The translations under genes were made by a program, and so were the position numbers. From JAICTV01 sp035634055 (GTDB lineage: Bacteria; Planctomycetota; Phycisphaerae; Tepidisphaerales; Tepidisphaeraceae), in the NCBI GenBank assembly GCA_035634055.1, contig DASQDR010000058.1, positions 1-64,000 of the forward strand: a stretch of 64,000 bases of DNA, written 5' to 3'. Shown one piece after another: positions 1 through 8,609 of this stretch; within the stretch, counting starts at the first letter, position 1; every line of letters starts with the position of its first letter. The notes beneath the pieces were generated by a model. That model was not told where the DNA came from. It searched no databases and saw only the letters and a list, made by a program, of their open reading frames with translations.

Positions 1-3000
1 CCGGGGTTGAGCACGTCCATGATCGACCACAGCTCCGACAGGTGGTTCTCCACCGGCGTGCCGGTCAGCGCCACCCGCCGCGGCGCCGCCAGCGCGCGGA
101 TCGCGATGCTGCTGGCGGCCGAGGGGTTCTTGATCTTCTGAGCCTCGTCCAGCGCCAGCCGGTGCCACGGCACCTTGCTCAGCACGTCCAGGTCGCGGTC
201 GGCCAGCACGAAGCTGGTGAAGCCGACGTCGTGCCGCGACGCGCTGTCGATGAACGCGTCCCCCTTGAGCCGCTGCGGCCCGTGGTGCAGCAGCACCCTC
301 AATTCCGGCGCGAACCGCTCGAGCTCCTTCACCCAGTTGCCGACGACGGACGTCGGCGCGAAGAGCAACGTCGGCCGCCGCGTCTCCGCCGCGTCGTCCG
401 GCGGCGCATCCGCCGCCGAGTCTTCAGGCGCAACCATCTCTAAAGCCTCATCCCGCCTGCCCACGCGCTCGTGCTGGAGCAGGGAGATCAACTGGATGGT
501 GTTGTGGGTGACGATGAAGTCATCGGTCACGTACAGGTGATCGGCCGCGTCGACGGCGATGCATTGCACCTCCTTCTCGCCGACCGGCTCGACCGAGACG
601 ATCGCGCGCGACGGCGGGTATTTCTCGCGTGGCCGGTACGTCGCCTCCTTGCGCTTGAGCCAGAAGGGGTGGACGTCGGCCGGCAGCGCGACGCTCATCC
701 GGTACGCGAGGCGTCGCCGGGTCGGCTTCTGCCGCACGCGGGCGGTGCCGCCGAACGATTGCACCAGGAAGCGCACGTCCTCCGCCAGGCGCAAAGACGT
801 GGTGCAGAACTCGACGTTGTTGTCCGCCGGGCGGACGTGCCCGTCGCTGTCGAGCAGCCCGCGGAGCAGCTCGAGGCGCGCCTGCGGCGGGGCGAACTTG
901 TAGAGGGTGGGGACGAACTTCTCGTGCGACTTCAGGCCGAAAAGCTCGAGCCGGCGGAGGGCGTCCATGACGGCGTTCGCCTCGCCCGGCCCCGCGCCGC
1001 GGACGCGGTAGTCGACGCCGCACCCGGTCGGAACCAGCGACGTTCCCTCGGGCAGGAGCGCCGTCAGGCGGTCGATGACGGCGTCGTCGGCGCTGGAGAC
1101 GATCACGCGGTGCGCGATCCCGCCGTCACCGAGCAGCACGCCCAGCAGGTACGGGTGAAGCGGCAACCCGGCGGCCGCCGCCGAAGCGGACGACGGCTCG
1201 AACTGCACCGGCTGCACCATCGGCACGAAGTGCAGCGCGTTGCCGCTGCTGTCCCGCAGCCGCTGCCGCAACTCGCGCAGCGGCAGCACGCGGCCCGGCG
1301 CGTTGCGGTATCGGCGGACGGGGGTGTTGACGTACCAGAGGTGGTCGTCGCAGCACTCGGTCGAGCTGCCGTCGCTGAAGGTGACGCGGAAGACATCGCG
1401 CCGCCCGCGCGGGTAGACGCCGGTGACGCGGGTCGCGCCGCCGTCTGAGCCCACGACCGGGTCGCCGACCTTGATCTCGCCCATGGTGATCCAGCCGGTC
1501 GGGGTGAGGACTTTGGCGTCGAGCGGCTGCGCTTTGCCGAGGCCCATATCGTCCGCCAGGCAGCCGCCGATGCCCAGGCGGTCGAGGAACGCGAGCCACT
1601 GGAGGCCGCGGAGCTGGTAGGGGCGCAGGGTGCCGTGGAAGTCGGTGGGCTGCACCACGTCCGGGGCGCGCATGGCGGGGAGCTGCTCGAGCAGGTCCTT
1701 CACCCACGACGCGCCGGCGAGCGAGACGGCCGGCGCGCGGGTTCCGGCACCGCCCGGCGTTTCGCCGGCGCGGGCGGCGGAGGTGGCGAACGCGGTGCGG
1801 AACGCCTCGCCCAGCGTGGTCTGACCGCTCTGGTTGCGCTTGATGAACTCCTCGGCCATGGCGGCGGCGTCGGCCTCGATCTCGACCCACCGCCCGCGCA
1901 CGCGCACCAGCGGCTGCTGGCGGCGGACGAGGGCGTCGAACTCGTCGGGCGACAGATCGAGCCCGCCGAGGCTGACGCGCCAGTCGAAGGCGAGCAAGCT
2001 GTCCAGGCCCATGCGCGCTACGCCCGGCTCGAACCCGCCGCCGCTGCCGTACCGCCCGCCGCCCCCGCCGCCGCCGTCGAAGTCGTCATCGGGCGAGGAG
2101 CCGTCCAGCGGGCGGAGCGACATCACCAGCGACAGCCGGCGGTCCACCTCCTCGGCCCAGGCGGGCAGGTCCACGGCGAACTGCTGGGCGCGCAGCTCCG
2201 GCGACCACTGGCGGATGAACTGCTGGGCCTCGCCCGTCGTCAGGTCCACCCCCGTCGGCGCGGGCGCGGCCAGGGCGCGCAGGATCGGCGGGCACGTTTC
2301 CGCCGCCCGCGCCAGCTCGGCGCTCAGCACCGCGCGCAGCTCCGCCTGCTGCCGCCCCAGCGCGCTGAGCGGGCTGGCATCGGACCAGACCTTGGCCGCC
2401 TCGATCGGCTTGGCGTCGTCGTCGCCCAAGGGGACCAGCTCGAACGACAGCCGCCACAGCGGCATTTCCGCAACCGCCGTATCGCCCGGCGCCGCCGCCG
2501 CCGCCGCATCGTCCGGCGCGTCCTCGGGCGGCTCGGTCAGCTCCATGGCGAGCTGCCAGCCGGTCATCGGCGGCGCGCCGGTCAGCTTGCTGGTCCAGAG
2601 CTGCACCTGGTCCACCAGCGCATCGTTGTCGCCCGCACGGCCGGCGATGTGGCGCGACTCACCGAGCAGCGCCGCCAGCAGGCGAACCTCCGGCCCGGCG
2701 TCGGGCGACTGCGCCTCGTTCTGCGGCCGGGCGAAGAACGGATCGTTGCCGGCGGCGCGGCGGATCAGCGCGTCGGCCGTCGAGGCCAGGAACGACTCGA
2801 TCCGCTCCAGGGCGGTCGTCTCGTCCCCGTCGATCGCCAGGCAAATCGGCGGCATCGCGGCGGCGAGCCGCTCTAGCGCGTCCAGCTCCGGAGGCGAGAC
2901 GTGCAGCCGCCAGTGCGCCTCGTGGTGCGCGTTGCAGCGCCGCGCGGCGGGGTAGAAGCGCTCTTGCCGAATCGAGTCGACGACGAAGCGCGCCAGCCGC

Positions 3001-3332
3001 GTCCAGTAGTTGACCGAGTCGCCGAACGATTCCGGCAGCGGCTGCGGGAGCGATAGGAGCAGGTCCATCGCCTCGGCGGCGGAGAACCGGAGCGCGGGGA
3101 CTTCAGCGGGGCACAACACCACCGTGCCGGCGGCGGCGGAAACGTCGGATGCCGACAGCGGCTGCCCGTCCTCACACGGGAGCCACAGCCGCAGCGCCGC
3201 CGCCTGCGCGACCGACGAGAGCAGCCCGTCGGTCGTCACCTGCCCGACCGCGTCGCGCAGCGCGGCCTCGCCCGCCAAGTTGTCGGCCCAGAGCAACAGC
3301 GAACGGTCTTGCCAGATGGCGTGGAGGGTCAT
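1..3332 (-). CDS. SNF2-family helicase with embedded intein (3' end outside window)
   Basis: ATP-dependent DNA translocase of the bacterial SNF2/HepA type. The frame is open from the ATG at 3332 to the left edge (1110 codons visible), so the C-terminal helicase lobe is missing from view. Residues about 400-510 read as the bacterial SNF2-associated domain (for example DWRVSLGGLDLSPDEF and PLVRVRGRWVEI). Next come LRPYQLRGLQWLAFL (motif Q region) and LADDMGLGK, the Walker A motif, with K at residue 600. An intein occupies residues 601-944, after which the host resumes with TIQLISLLQHE, then LLFAPTSVVGNWVKEL (motif Ia), DEAQ (motif II) and LTGTPVENHLSELW (motif III). No strong Shine-Dalgarno precedes the chosen ATG, so the start is the softest part of the call. 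The host frame is continuous across the intein, so the product should be functional after splicing. Family assignment is very secure; the DNA substrate is unknown. Confidence 0.93.
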   Translation of the reverse strand, partial: MTLHAIWQDRSLLLWADNLAGEAALRDAVGQVTTDGLLSSVAQAAALRLWLPCEDGQPLSASDVSAAAGTVVLCPAEVPALRFSAAEAMDLLLSLPQPLPESFGDSVNYWTRLARFVVDSIRQERFYPAARRCNAHHEAHWRLHVSPPELDALERLAAAMPPICLAIDGDETTALERIESFLASTADALIRRAAGNDPFFARPQNEAQSPDAGPEVRLLAALLGESRHIAGRAGDNDALVDQVQLWTSKLTGAPPMTGWQLAMELTEPPEDAPDDAAAAAAPGDTAVAEMPLWRLSFELVPLGDDDAKPIEAAKVWSDASPLSALGRQQAELRAVLSAELARAAETCPPILRALAAPAPTGVDLTTGEAQQFIRQWSPELRAQQFAVDLPAWAEEVDRRLSLVMSLRPLDGSSPDDDFDGGGGGGGRYGSGGGFEPGVARMGLDSLLAFDWRVSLGGLDLSPDEFDALVRRQQPLVRVRGRWVEIEADAAAMAEEFIKRNQSGQTTLGEAFRTAFATSAARAGETPGGAGTRAPAVSLAGASWVKDLLEQLPAMRAPDVVQPTDFHGTLRPYQLRGLQWLAFLDRLGIGGCLADDMGLGKAQPLDAKVLTPTGWITMGEIKVGDPVVGSDGGATRVTGVYPRGRRDVFRVTFSDGSSTECCDDHLWYVNTPVRRYRNAPGRVLPLRELRQRLRDSSGNALHFVPMVQPVQFEPSSASAAAAGLPLHPYLLGVLLGDGGIAHRVIVSSADDAVIDRLTALLPEGTSLVPTGCGVDYRVRGAGPGEANAVMDALRRLELFGLKSHEKFVPTLYKFAPPQARLELLRGLLDSDGHVRPADNNVEFCTTSLRLAEDVRFLVQSFGGTARVRQKPTRRRLAYRMSVALPADVHPFWLKRKEATYRPREKYPPSRAIVSVEPVGEKEVQCIAVDAADHLYVTDDFIVTHNTIQLISLLQHERVGRRDEALEMVAPEDSAADAPPDDAAETRRPTLLFAPTSVVGNWVKELERFAPELRVLLHHGPQRLKGDAFIDSASRHDVGFTSFVLADRDLDVLSKVPWHRLALDEAQKIKNPSAASSIAIRALAAPRRVALTGTPVENHLSELWSIMDVLNP
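501..1532 (-). other. Intein (LAGLIDADG homing endonuclease type) in the helicase Walker A motif
   Basis: In-frame protein insertion of 344 residues (1032 bases) between Lys and Thr of the host GK|T motif. The first residue is Ala (AQPLDAKVLTPTGW, block A). Block B is STECCDDHLW. The endonuclease part contains PYLLGVLLGDGGIA (block C, LAGLIDADG helix), KFVPTLYKF (block D) and LLRGLLDSDGHV (block E, second LAGLIDADG helix). The C-terminal splicing blocks are VQCIAVDAADHLYV and DDFIVTHN, with His-Asn at the end and Thr as the +1 host residue. Inteins in SNF2 helicases are known in other bacteria. An Ala at position 1 implies a class-2-like reaction in which the +1 residue is attacked directly. 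Both acidic endonuclease positions (GDG, SDG) appear intact, so the element may still be mobile; that last point is inference. Confidence 0.95.
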
Positions 3333-3630
3333 GGGAACTTCAAGAGGTTGCAAGAGATCCGTCGGTGCCCTGTGCTGTCGGTCGTCACTTGTCTTTGGTC
3401 ACTTGCACGGCGCGATCATCCGGTGCGGCGGCGTGCTGATGACGCCACTCCGGCCGCCGCGATCATCACGCCTACCGTGCCCGGCGAGTGACGCGTGACC
3501 AGCGACCGGTTCCGAGTCACGCCACCATCCATTTATTGGGCGTCCTGTCCAGTTGTCACCTTTGCGCGTTCGGAACTTTCCGATGCTAGCCGCGTCTGTG
3601 GGCGGGAGAAGGGTTCAACGGGAGAAAGCT
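3333..3630. other. Intergenic region between the divergent helicase and DUF4139-like genes
   Basis: About 300 bases with no supported gene. It must hold promoters for both divergent genes. I see an A/G-rich ribosome site (gggagaaag) just before 3631 but no convincing -35/-10 pair. Short open frames here have no protein-like composition. Confidence 0.5.
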
Positions 3631-4992
3631 ATGACGTTTCATTGCTTGCTGCCGCGGGTGCTCGCGGCGGCGGTTTGCGCGCTGGCGGCGTCGCCGGCGC
3701 TGGGGCGCATCAAGCTCATCACGCTGCCGGTGCGCGAGCGCGTAGAGATCCAGCTCGATCACGACTCGGCCACGCTGGTGGAAGAGGAGCGCGTCGTGCC
3801 GCTGGTCAAGGGCGAGAACCAGGTCGATTTCTCGTGGGCCAACACGCAGATCGACCCGAACACGATCGTGTTCCGCGTGATTGGCCCCGCCGGCGGTGGT
3901 GGCGGTGGCGGCGCCAGCAGCGGCGGCGGCGCGGCGACGCAATCGACGCAGCCCGCGCAGCCGGCCACGCAGCCGCCCACGCAGTCGGCGGACGCAAGGG
4001 CGATCGACGCGAAGGTGCTATCGGTGAGCTATCCGCCGAACGAGTCGGCGCTCGTCTGGGCCGTTGGCGCCAGCAATTCCGGCTCGGCCCGCGTGCGGAT
4101 CAGCTACCTGCTCGGCAACCTCTCCAAGACGTTCCACTACCGCGCGGTGGCGACCCGCGACGAATCGAAGCTCACCCTCGCGCAGTACATCCGCTTGCAG
4201 AACTTCGCCAACGAGGAGTTCGCCAGCACCAACCTGTGGGCCGGCTTCGGCCGGGCGTTCCTCAAGCCGGTGGGGCTGAACGAGACCAAGGAAATGCTGA
4301 TGAGCCGCACCGCCGACGTGCCGGTGCGCAAGACCTACACGTGCGACGCGCAGGCGTTCGGCCACCTCGACGAGCCGCAGAAGAAGCTCCGCGTGCCGAT
4401 GCACTACGTGATCAGAAACGACCGCGCCAGCCGCCTCGGCACCGCGCCGCTGCGCGACGGCAAGGTCCGCATCTTCATCACCAGCGGCGGCGGCGGCGGC
4501 GGCGGCGTCGGCGCGAGTGGCGGCGCGGGCGGCGGGGCGGGCGGGGCGCGGCAAGACGCGTCGACCGCATTCCTCGGCGAGGACTGGGGGAAATTCACTC
4601 CCGTCGACGACGAGATGAAGCTCTACCTCGGCGTCGCGCAGGACATCGTCGTCAAGCGCACGATCGAGCGCAACGAGTCCCGCCGGCTCGGCGGCAACTT
4701 GCACGACTACGACGTGATCGTGAAGTTCGAGATCGAGAATCGCAAGGCGCAGGCCGTCACGCTCGACGTGGCCGAGAACCTCAAGCACCTCCGCGCCGAG
4801 CTTGGTCACGCCAACGATCGCGACGTGCAGTGGGAACTGGGCGATCAGTCCGACCTGCGCGACGCTGACGTGGACAAGGGGGCCCATGACAAGCTCCTCT
4901 TCCACGTCCCGCTGCCCGCGCGCGGCGCCGACGGCAAGGCGGAGACGATCGTCAAGAAGCTCCACGTCATCCTTCGGAATGAATGGCAATGA
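3631..4992 (+). CDS. Exported DUF4139-like protein (paralogue 1)
   Basis: Predicted 453-residue exported protein of unknown role. The ATG at 3631 follows a gggagaaag ribosome site and begins a signal peptide of about 25 residues ending near SPALG. The segment VPLVKGENQVDFSWANTQID is characteristic of the DUF4139 family, proteins with repeated beta-rich domains and no settled function. Two low-complexity inserts interrupt it: Gly-rich then Gln/Thr/Pro-rich at about residues 88-125, and Gly-rich at about 287-307. The second insert lies at the same relative place as the Gly-rich insert of the next gene (5119-6618), after a shared MxY.xxNDRASRLG-type block, so the two are tandem paralogues. Function not assigned. 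Confidence 0.85.
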   Translation: MTFHCLLPRVLAAAVCALAASPALGRIKLITLPVRERVEIQLDHDSATLVEEERVVPLVKGENQVDFSWANTQIDPNTIVFRVIGPAGGGGGGGASSGGGAATQSTQPAQPATQPPTQSADARAIDAKVLSVSYPPNESALVWAVGASNSGSARVRISYLLGNLSKTFHYRAVATRDESKLTLAQYIRLQNFANEEFASTNLWAGFGRAFLKPVGLNETKEMLMSRTADVPVRKTYTCDAQAFGHLDEPQKKLRVPMHYVIRNDRASRLGTAPLRDGKVRIFITSGGGGGGGVGASGGAGGGAGGARQDASTAFLGEDWGKFTPVDDEMKLYLGVAQDIVVKRTIERNESRRLGGNLHDYDVIVKFEIENRKAQAVTLDVAENLKHLRAELGHANDRDVQWELGDQSDLRDADVDKGAHDKLLFHVPLPARGADGKAETIVKKLHVILRNEWQ

Positions 4993-5004
4993 TGAGGGAT
5001 GTGC

Positions 5005-5063
5005 GGGTGGATGGTTATGGGCCGACGAAGGCACCTTTCCTTTAGCCCCTCACCCATCCACCC
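5005..5063. other. Inverted repeat between the two DUF4139-like paralogues
   Basis: gggtggatgg (5005-5014) is exactly repeated inverted as ccatccaccc (5054-5063) around a 39-base loop. It lies between two co-oriented genes and could be an attenuator, a processing site or a remnant of a dispersed repeat. No U-tract follows, so it is not a standard terminator. Confidence 0.4.
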
Positions 5064-5118
5064 GTTCGCCCACCCACGCACCGCTGCTACCACTCACGCT
5101 GACTGATCGAGGACACCC

Positions 5119-6618
5119 ATGTTCGCGCGCCTCCTCCCCCTGCTGCTCCTTGTCGTTTGCGGCTCCGCGCTGGCCCGCAATGTCGACCTCTCCACCGTCC
5201 CCCGGCGTGACACCGTCTCACTGACCATCTACAACAGCGAGGACCTCACCCTCGTGCGCGAGACCCGCGCCGTCACGTTCCGAAAGGGCGTCAACCCGCT
5301 CCAGTTCTCCTGGGCCAGCACGCTGATCGACCCGACGTCAGTCGAGTTGCGCTTCGTCTCCCGCGCCGACCAGCTCGACGTGCTCGACACCACCTTCCCG
5401 CACGACCGCCCGCAGGTGCTCTACTGGAACGTGCAGAGCGAGTTCGACGGAGAGGCCACCATCGAGATCACCTACTTCACCAGCGGCATCACCTGGTCCG
5501 CCGACTACGTTGCCATCGCCGACGAGGCCGAGAGCACCGTTCGGCTCGAGGGGTTCGTGCGCGTCAGCAACCACTCCGGCGAGGAGTACGAGGACGCGAG
5601 CGTGCGGCTGATCGTCGGCTCGATCAACCTGGTGGAGAAGATCGCCGAGCTGGCGCAGATCGCGCCGCAGCAGGTCGCGCAGCTGGGGGCCGGGCAGAAG
5701 CAGGAGTTCAGCAAGCGGGCCGCGCGCGACATGCTCAAGGAAGCTGACCGCGCCCCCGCTGCTGCCGTCCCCGCCACAGCGCCCCCGCGCGAGAAGGAGA
5801 TCATCAAGGAAGGCCTCAGCGAGTACTTCGTCTTCGCCATCGAGGGAACCGAGACGATCAGGCACGGCTGGTCCAAGCGGATGCGCTCGATCGAGGCGGC
5901 GGCGGTGCCGGTGAAGGCGCAGTACCGCTACCGCCCGGCGGAGTACGGCGACCAGCTCGTGCGGATGTACCTGATGGTCAACGACAAGGCGTCAAGGCTC
6001 GGCGACACGCCGCTGCCCGATGGCGTTGTCCGCGTCTTCCGCGAGAACGGTCGCGGCGGCGGCGCGGGCGGCGCCGGCGGCCCGGGCGGTGGCGCTGGCG
6101 GTGGCGCCGGTGGTACGGGCGAGGGGCTGTCCTACCTCGCGCAGCAGGCGATCCGCTACGTGCCGGTGGGCGACAAGATCGAGCTGAACCTCGGCCCGGA
6201 CCCGGAAGTCGTCTTCGAGCTGATCAAGCGCCGCGCGTGGCGCGACAACCTCTGGGCCCGCGCGGACGGCGCCGACGTCCTCCGTCGCGTGGACGGGCCC
6301 GGCGCGCGCGTCCAGGTCAACTCCACCATCGCCGGCTGGGACGAGCACGAGCTGTACGTCCAGCGCGTGCGCAACTACACGGATAAGCCGATCGAGCTGG
6401 AGATCCGCCGGACGTTCCCCGGGCACGTCACGTTCAAGAGCCACGGCCTGTCACCGGCGCTGCACGATTATCAGACCGTGCAACTCAAGGCGTCCGCCAG
6501 GCCGGGCGAGAAGCTGGAGCTGCCGTTCGAGATCGTGCGGCACCAGGGGCGCAGCGCGAAGCAGTTGAACGTGACACTGGTGGAGCTGGCGGCGCCGACG
6601 ACGGCGCCCGTCAAGTGA
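5119..6618 (+). CDS. Exported DUF4139-like protein (paralogue 2)
   Basis: 499-residue exported protein with an N-terminal signal peptide (MFARLLPLLLLVVCGSALA). The core reads as DUF4139: GVNPLQFSWASTLIDPTSVE, then SGITWSADYVAI, followed by a helical Lys/Glu-rich stretch at about residues 170-240. A Gly-rich run of about 25 residues sits near residues 312-338. The C-terminal half (WDEHELYVQRVRNYTDKPIE) looks like an immunoglobulin-type beta sandwich, as in paralogue 1. The ATG is preceded by gagg seven bases upstream. It follows the first paralogue by 126 bases on the same strand and is probably co-transcribed. The biological role of the family is not known; a cell-envelope location is inferred from the signal peptide. 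Confidence 0.85.
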   Translation: MFARLLPLLLLVVCGSALARNVDLSTVPRRDTVSLTIYNSEDLTLVRETRAVTFRKGVNPLQFSWASTLIDPTSVELRFVSRADQLDVLDTTFPHDRPQVLYWNVQSEFDGEATIEITYFTSGITWSADYVAIADEAESTVRLEGFVRVSNHSGEEYEDASVRLIVGSINLVEKIAELAQIAPQQVAQLGAGQKQEFSKRAARDMLKEADRAPAAAVPATAPPREKEIIKEGLSEYFVFAIEGTETIRHGWSKRMRSIEAAAVPVKAQYRYRPAEYGDQLVRMYLMVNDKASRLGDTPLPDGVVRVFRENGRGGGAGGAGGPGGGAGGGAGGTGEGLSYLAQQAIRYVPVGDKIELNLGPDPEVVFELIKRRAWRDNLWARADGADVLRRVDGPGARVQVNSTIAGWDEHELYVQRVRNYTDKPIELEIRRTFPGHVTFKSHGLSPALHDYQTVQLKASARPGEKLELPFEIVRHQGRSAKQLNVTLVELAAPTTAPVK

Positions 6619-6769
6619 TGCGGCGAAAAGCGATGGCGGGCGGGGTCCACGTGAAGTCGCGCGACGGATGAGACGATGAGAGGGGGGGAGGACGAGCGCG
6701 CGTCGCTGCGCGGCGGCGCATCCTTGGCGGGCGGTCCCGCGATGGCTGCCTCTCGCCGGGGCGGGTGAG

Positions 6770-7210
6770 ATGCGTATGCGCAACTCGGGAACTGGCCGCC
6801 GACAGCAGGGCTCGACGCTGATCGAGCTGGCCGTGGTGGTCGCGATCCTCGGGGTGCTGACCGCGTTCGCGCTGCCGCGGTTCCTCGACTCGCTGGAGCG
6901 CTCGCGCGCGGCCGAGGCGTTCAACTACCTCGCCGCAGTTCACGAGGCCCAGCAGCGGCACCACGAGCGGGAAAAGAAATTCGCCGCCGACCTCTCGAGC
7001 CTCGATCACCTTCTGCCGCCACCCGCGAATTTCGACATCGCCGCCCCAACGCCCGGCGCATCGGGGCATTTCGGTGATAGCTGGTCGCTCACCCTCACGC
7101 GAATCGGCAGCGGCGGCGGGTACGGCCCGTACAAGATCGTCTTCACCGAGCAGGGGTTCGACGCGTCGCGCAGCGACATCCTGGACAAGATCAACCCGAC
7201 GCAGCGTTAG
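6770..7210 (+). CDS. Pilin-like protein (type II secretion pseudopilin/PilE family)
   Basis: 146 residues with a class III prepilin leader: the charged start MRMRNSGTGRRQQG is followed by STLIELAVVVAILGVLTAFA, with Gly before the cleavage point and Glu at position 5 of the mature protein. The prepilin peptidase would cut after that Gly, and the hydrophobic helix would pack into a pseudopilus. The globular part is short, with FNYLAAVHEAQQRHHER as the usual helix continuation. A second ATG two codons downstream is an equally possible start. The gene stands alone, 151 bases after the DUF4139-like pair; no secretion ATPase is in view. Confidence 0.85.
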   Translation: MRMRNSGTGRRQQGSTLIELAVVVAILGVLTAFALPRFLDSLERSRAAEAFNYLAAVHEAQQRHHEREKKFAADLSSLDHLLPPPANFDIAAPTPGASGHFGDSWSLTLTRIGSGGGYGPYKIVFTEQGFDASRSDILDKINPTQR

Positions 7211-7283
7211 CCTCGGCCGGCCGCGGGCCGGCCGCCGCAGCCGCTCGGGGCACGGGTGCCCGCGCCCGCGCCCGCGCCACTCG

Positions 7284-8609
7284 TCACTTCTGAAATTCGT
7301 AGATCCACCCAAGACCGAGAATGCGGGTCAGCTCATCGAGCGCGGCCCGGCCCTCTTCGAGAAGCTTCGGGTCGGCAAGGTCCGCGGCCGCGAGGGCGTC
7401 TCGGTAATGGCGCTCGACCCACGCCACCAGCCGTTCGTGCAGCGCATCGTCGAACAGCACGCCGGGTTGGGTGGCCGCCAGTTCTTCTTCGGTCAACACC
7501 ACTCGCAGGCGCAGGCAGGCCGGGCCGCCGCCGTTGCGCATCGACTCGCGCAGGTCCACGAAGTGGGCGTGCGAGATGACGCCGTCAGCCAACAGCTTCT
7601 GGATGAACGCGTGCGTGCGCGCGTTGTCGTGCGATTCCATGGGCGCGATCATCGCGGTCGTTCCGCCGGCAACGGTGACGAGCTGACTGTTGAACAGGTA
7701 GGACGCGATCGCGTCCGCCAAGGGGACGTCGCGCTCCTTCGCCTCCAGCGCCCGCAGGCCGGGCACGTGCTGGCGGAGCGCCTCCACGCACTCCCCCGCG
7801 CCGACCCAAGCCTTCTCGTGATAGAGGAGCAGGTCGCGGTGACCGACCGCAACCACGTCGTTGTGGAACGCGCCCGCGTCGATGGCGGCGGGGCTCTGCT
7901 GCACGAAGACCGCGCGCTGCACGCGGTGCATGAAGGCGATCGTGCGGCTGGCGCGGGCGGTCTGCCGCGCGGGATACTTCGCCGGTCGCGGCGAAGCATC
8001 GTCCCCGGACGAGCCGTAGGTGAACAGCTCCGCGCCCGAGCCGCCGCGCGCGTCGACGAGACGCGTATGGTTTGCGGCCCCCTCGTCGGAAAAGGTCGTC
8101 GCCGCCGGCAGCGGGTCGTGGTGCGCGAAGCGCCGCTCGTCGCTGAAGATTGCCCGCAGCACGCGCGCGGTCGCCGGCGCCTCGAGCGAACGGTGCAGGT
8201 TGCTCAGGAGGTTGGCCGGCGTGAAGTGGACGCGCCCGTCGCGCGTGTCGCCGCTGGCTGAAACGGTCGCGGCGTTGGCGGTCCACATGGCCGAACTGCT
8301 GCTGACGGCGGCAAGCAGCGCGGCATCCGTGCGGCGCGCCAGGCCCAGCACGTCGCCGTCGCTGCCCGCGTAGCCCAGGCGCCGCAGCGTCGGCAGGTGC
8401 GGGCGCTCGTGCGGCGGGAGGACCGCCTGCCTGGCGCCAAGCGACGCGACGAACTTCATCTTCGCCAGCCCCTGCAGCGCCGCCCGCTTCGGGCTCGACA
8501 CGGCCGCGCGGTTCGCCATCGACGCGACGTTGCCGAAGCTCAGCCCCGCGTAGTTGTGCGTCGGGCCGACGATGCCGTCGAAGTTGACCTCGTGCGCGCC
8601 CGCCGTCAC
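7284..8609 (-). CDS. astB: N-succinylarginine dihydrolase
   Basis: Second enzyme of the arginine succinyltransferase pathway: hydrolyses N2-succinylarginine to N2-succinylornithine, CO2 and ammonia in the cytosol. 441 residues, the normal family length. The catalytic triad of the family is visible at matching numbers: Glu176 (SDEGAANHTR), His249 (AGAFHNDVV) and Cys365 (NGGGPACLRLRV). The start VNFDGIVGPTHNYAGLS is typical. Translation starts at a GTG whose first bases overlap the astD stop codon (gtga), implying translational coupling. The order on this strand is astA, astD, astB. Confidence 0.96.
   Translation of the reverse strand: MTAGAHEVNFDGIVGPTHNYAGLSFGNVASMANRAAVSSPKRAALQGLAKMKFVASLGARQAVLPPHERPHLPTLRRLGYAGSDGDVLGLARRTDAALLAAVSSSSAMWTANAATVSASGDTRDGRVHFTPANLLSNLHRSLEAPATARVLRAIFSDERRFAHHDPLPAATTFSDEGAANHTRLVDARGGSGAELFTYGSSGDDASPRPAKYPARQTARASRTIAFMHRVQRAVFVQQSPAAIDAGAFHNDVVAVGHRDLLLYHEKAWVGAGECVEALRQHVPGLRALEAKERDVPLADAIASYLFNSQLVTVAGGTTAMIAPMESHDNARTHAFIQKLLADGVISHAHFVDLRESMRNGGGPACLRLRVVLTEEELAATQPGVLFDDALHERLVAWVERHYRDALAAADLADPKLLEEGRAALDELTRILGLGWIYEFQK

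Noticed and set aside
1..3332. Possibility that the insertion in the helicase is a frameshift or a second gene.
   Set aside because: The frame is continuous from 3332 to 1, and the insertion has proper splicing blocks at both ends with the host motif restored exactly.
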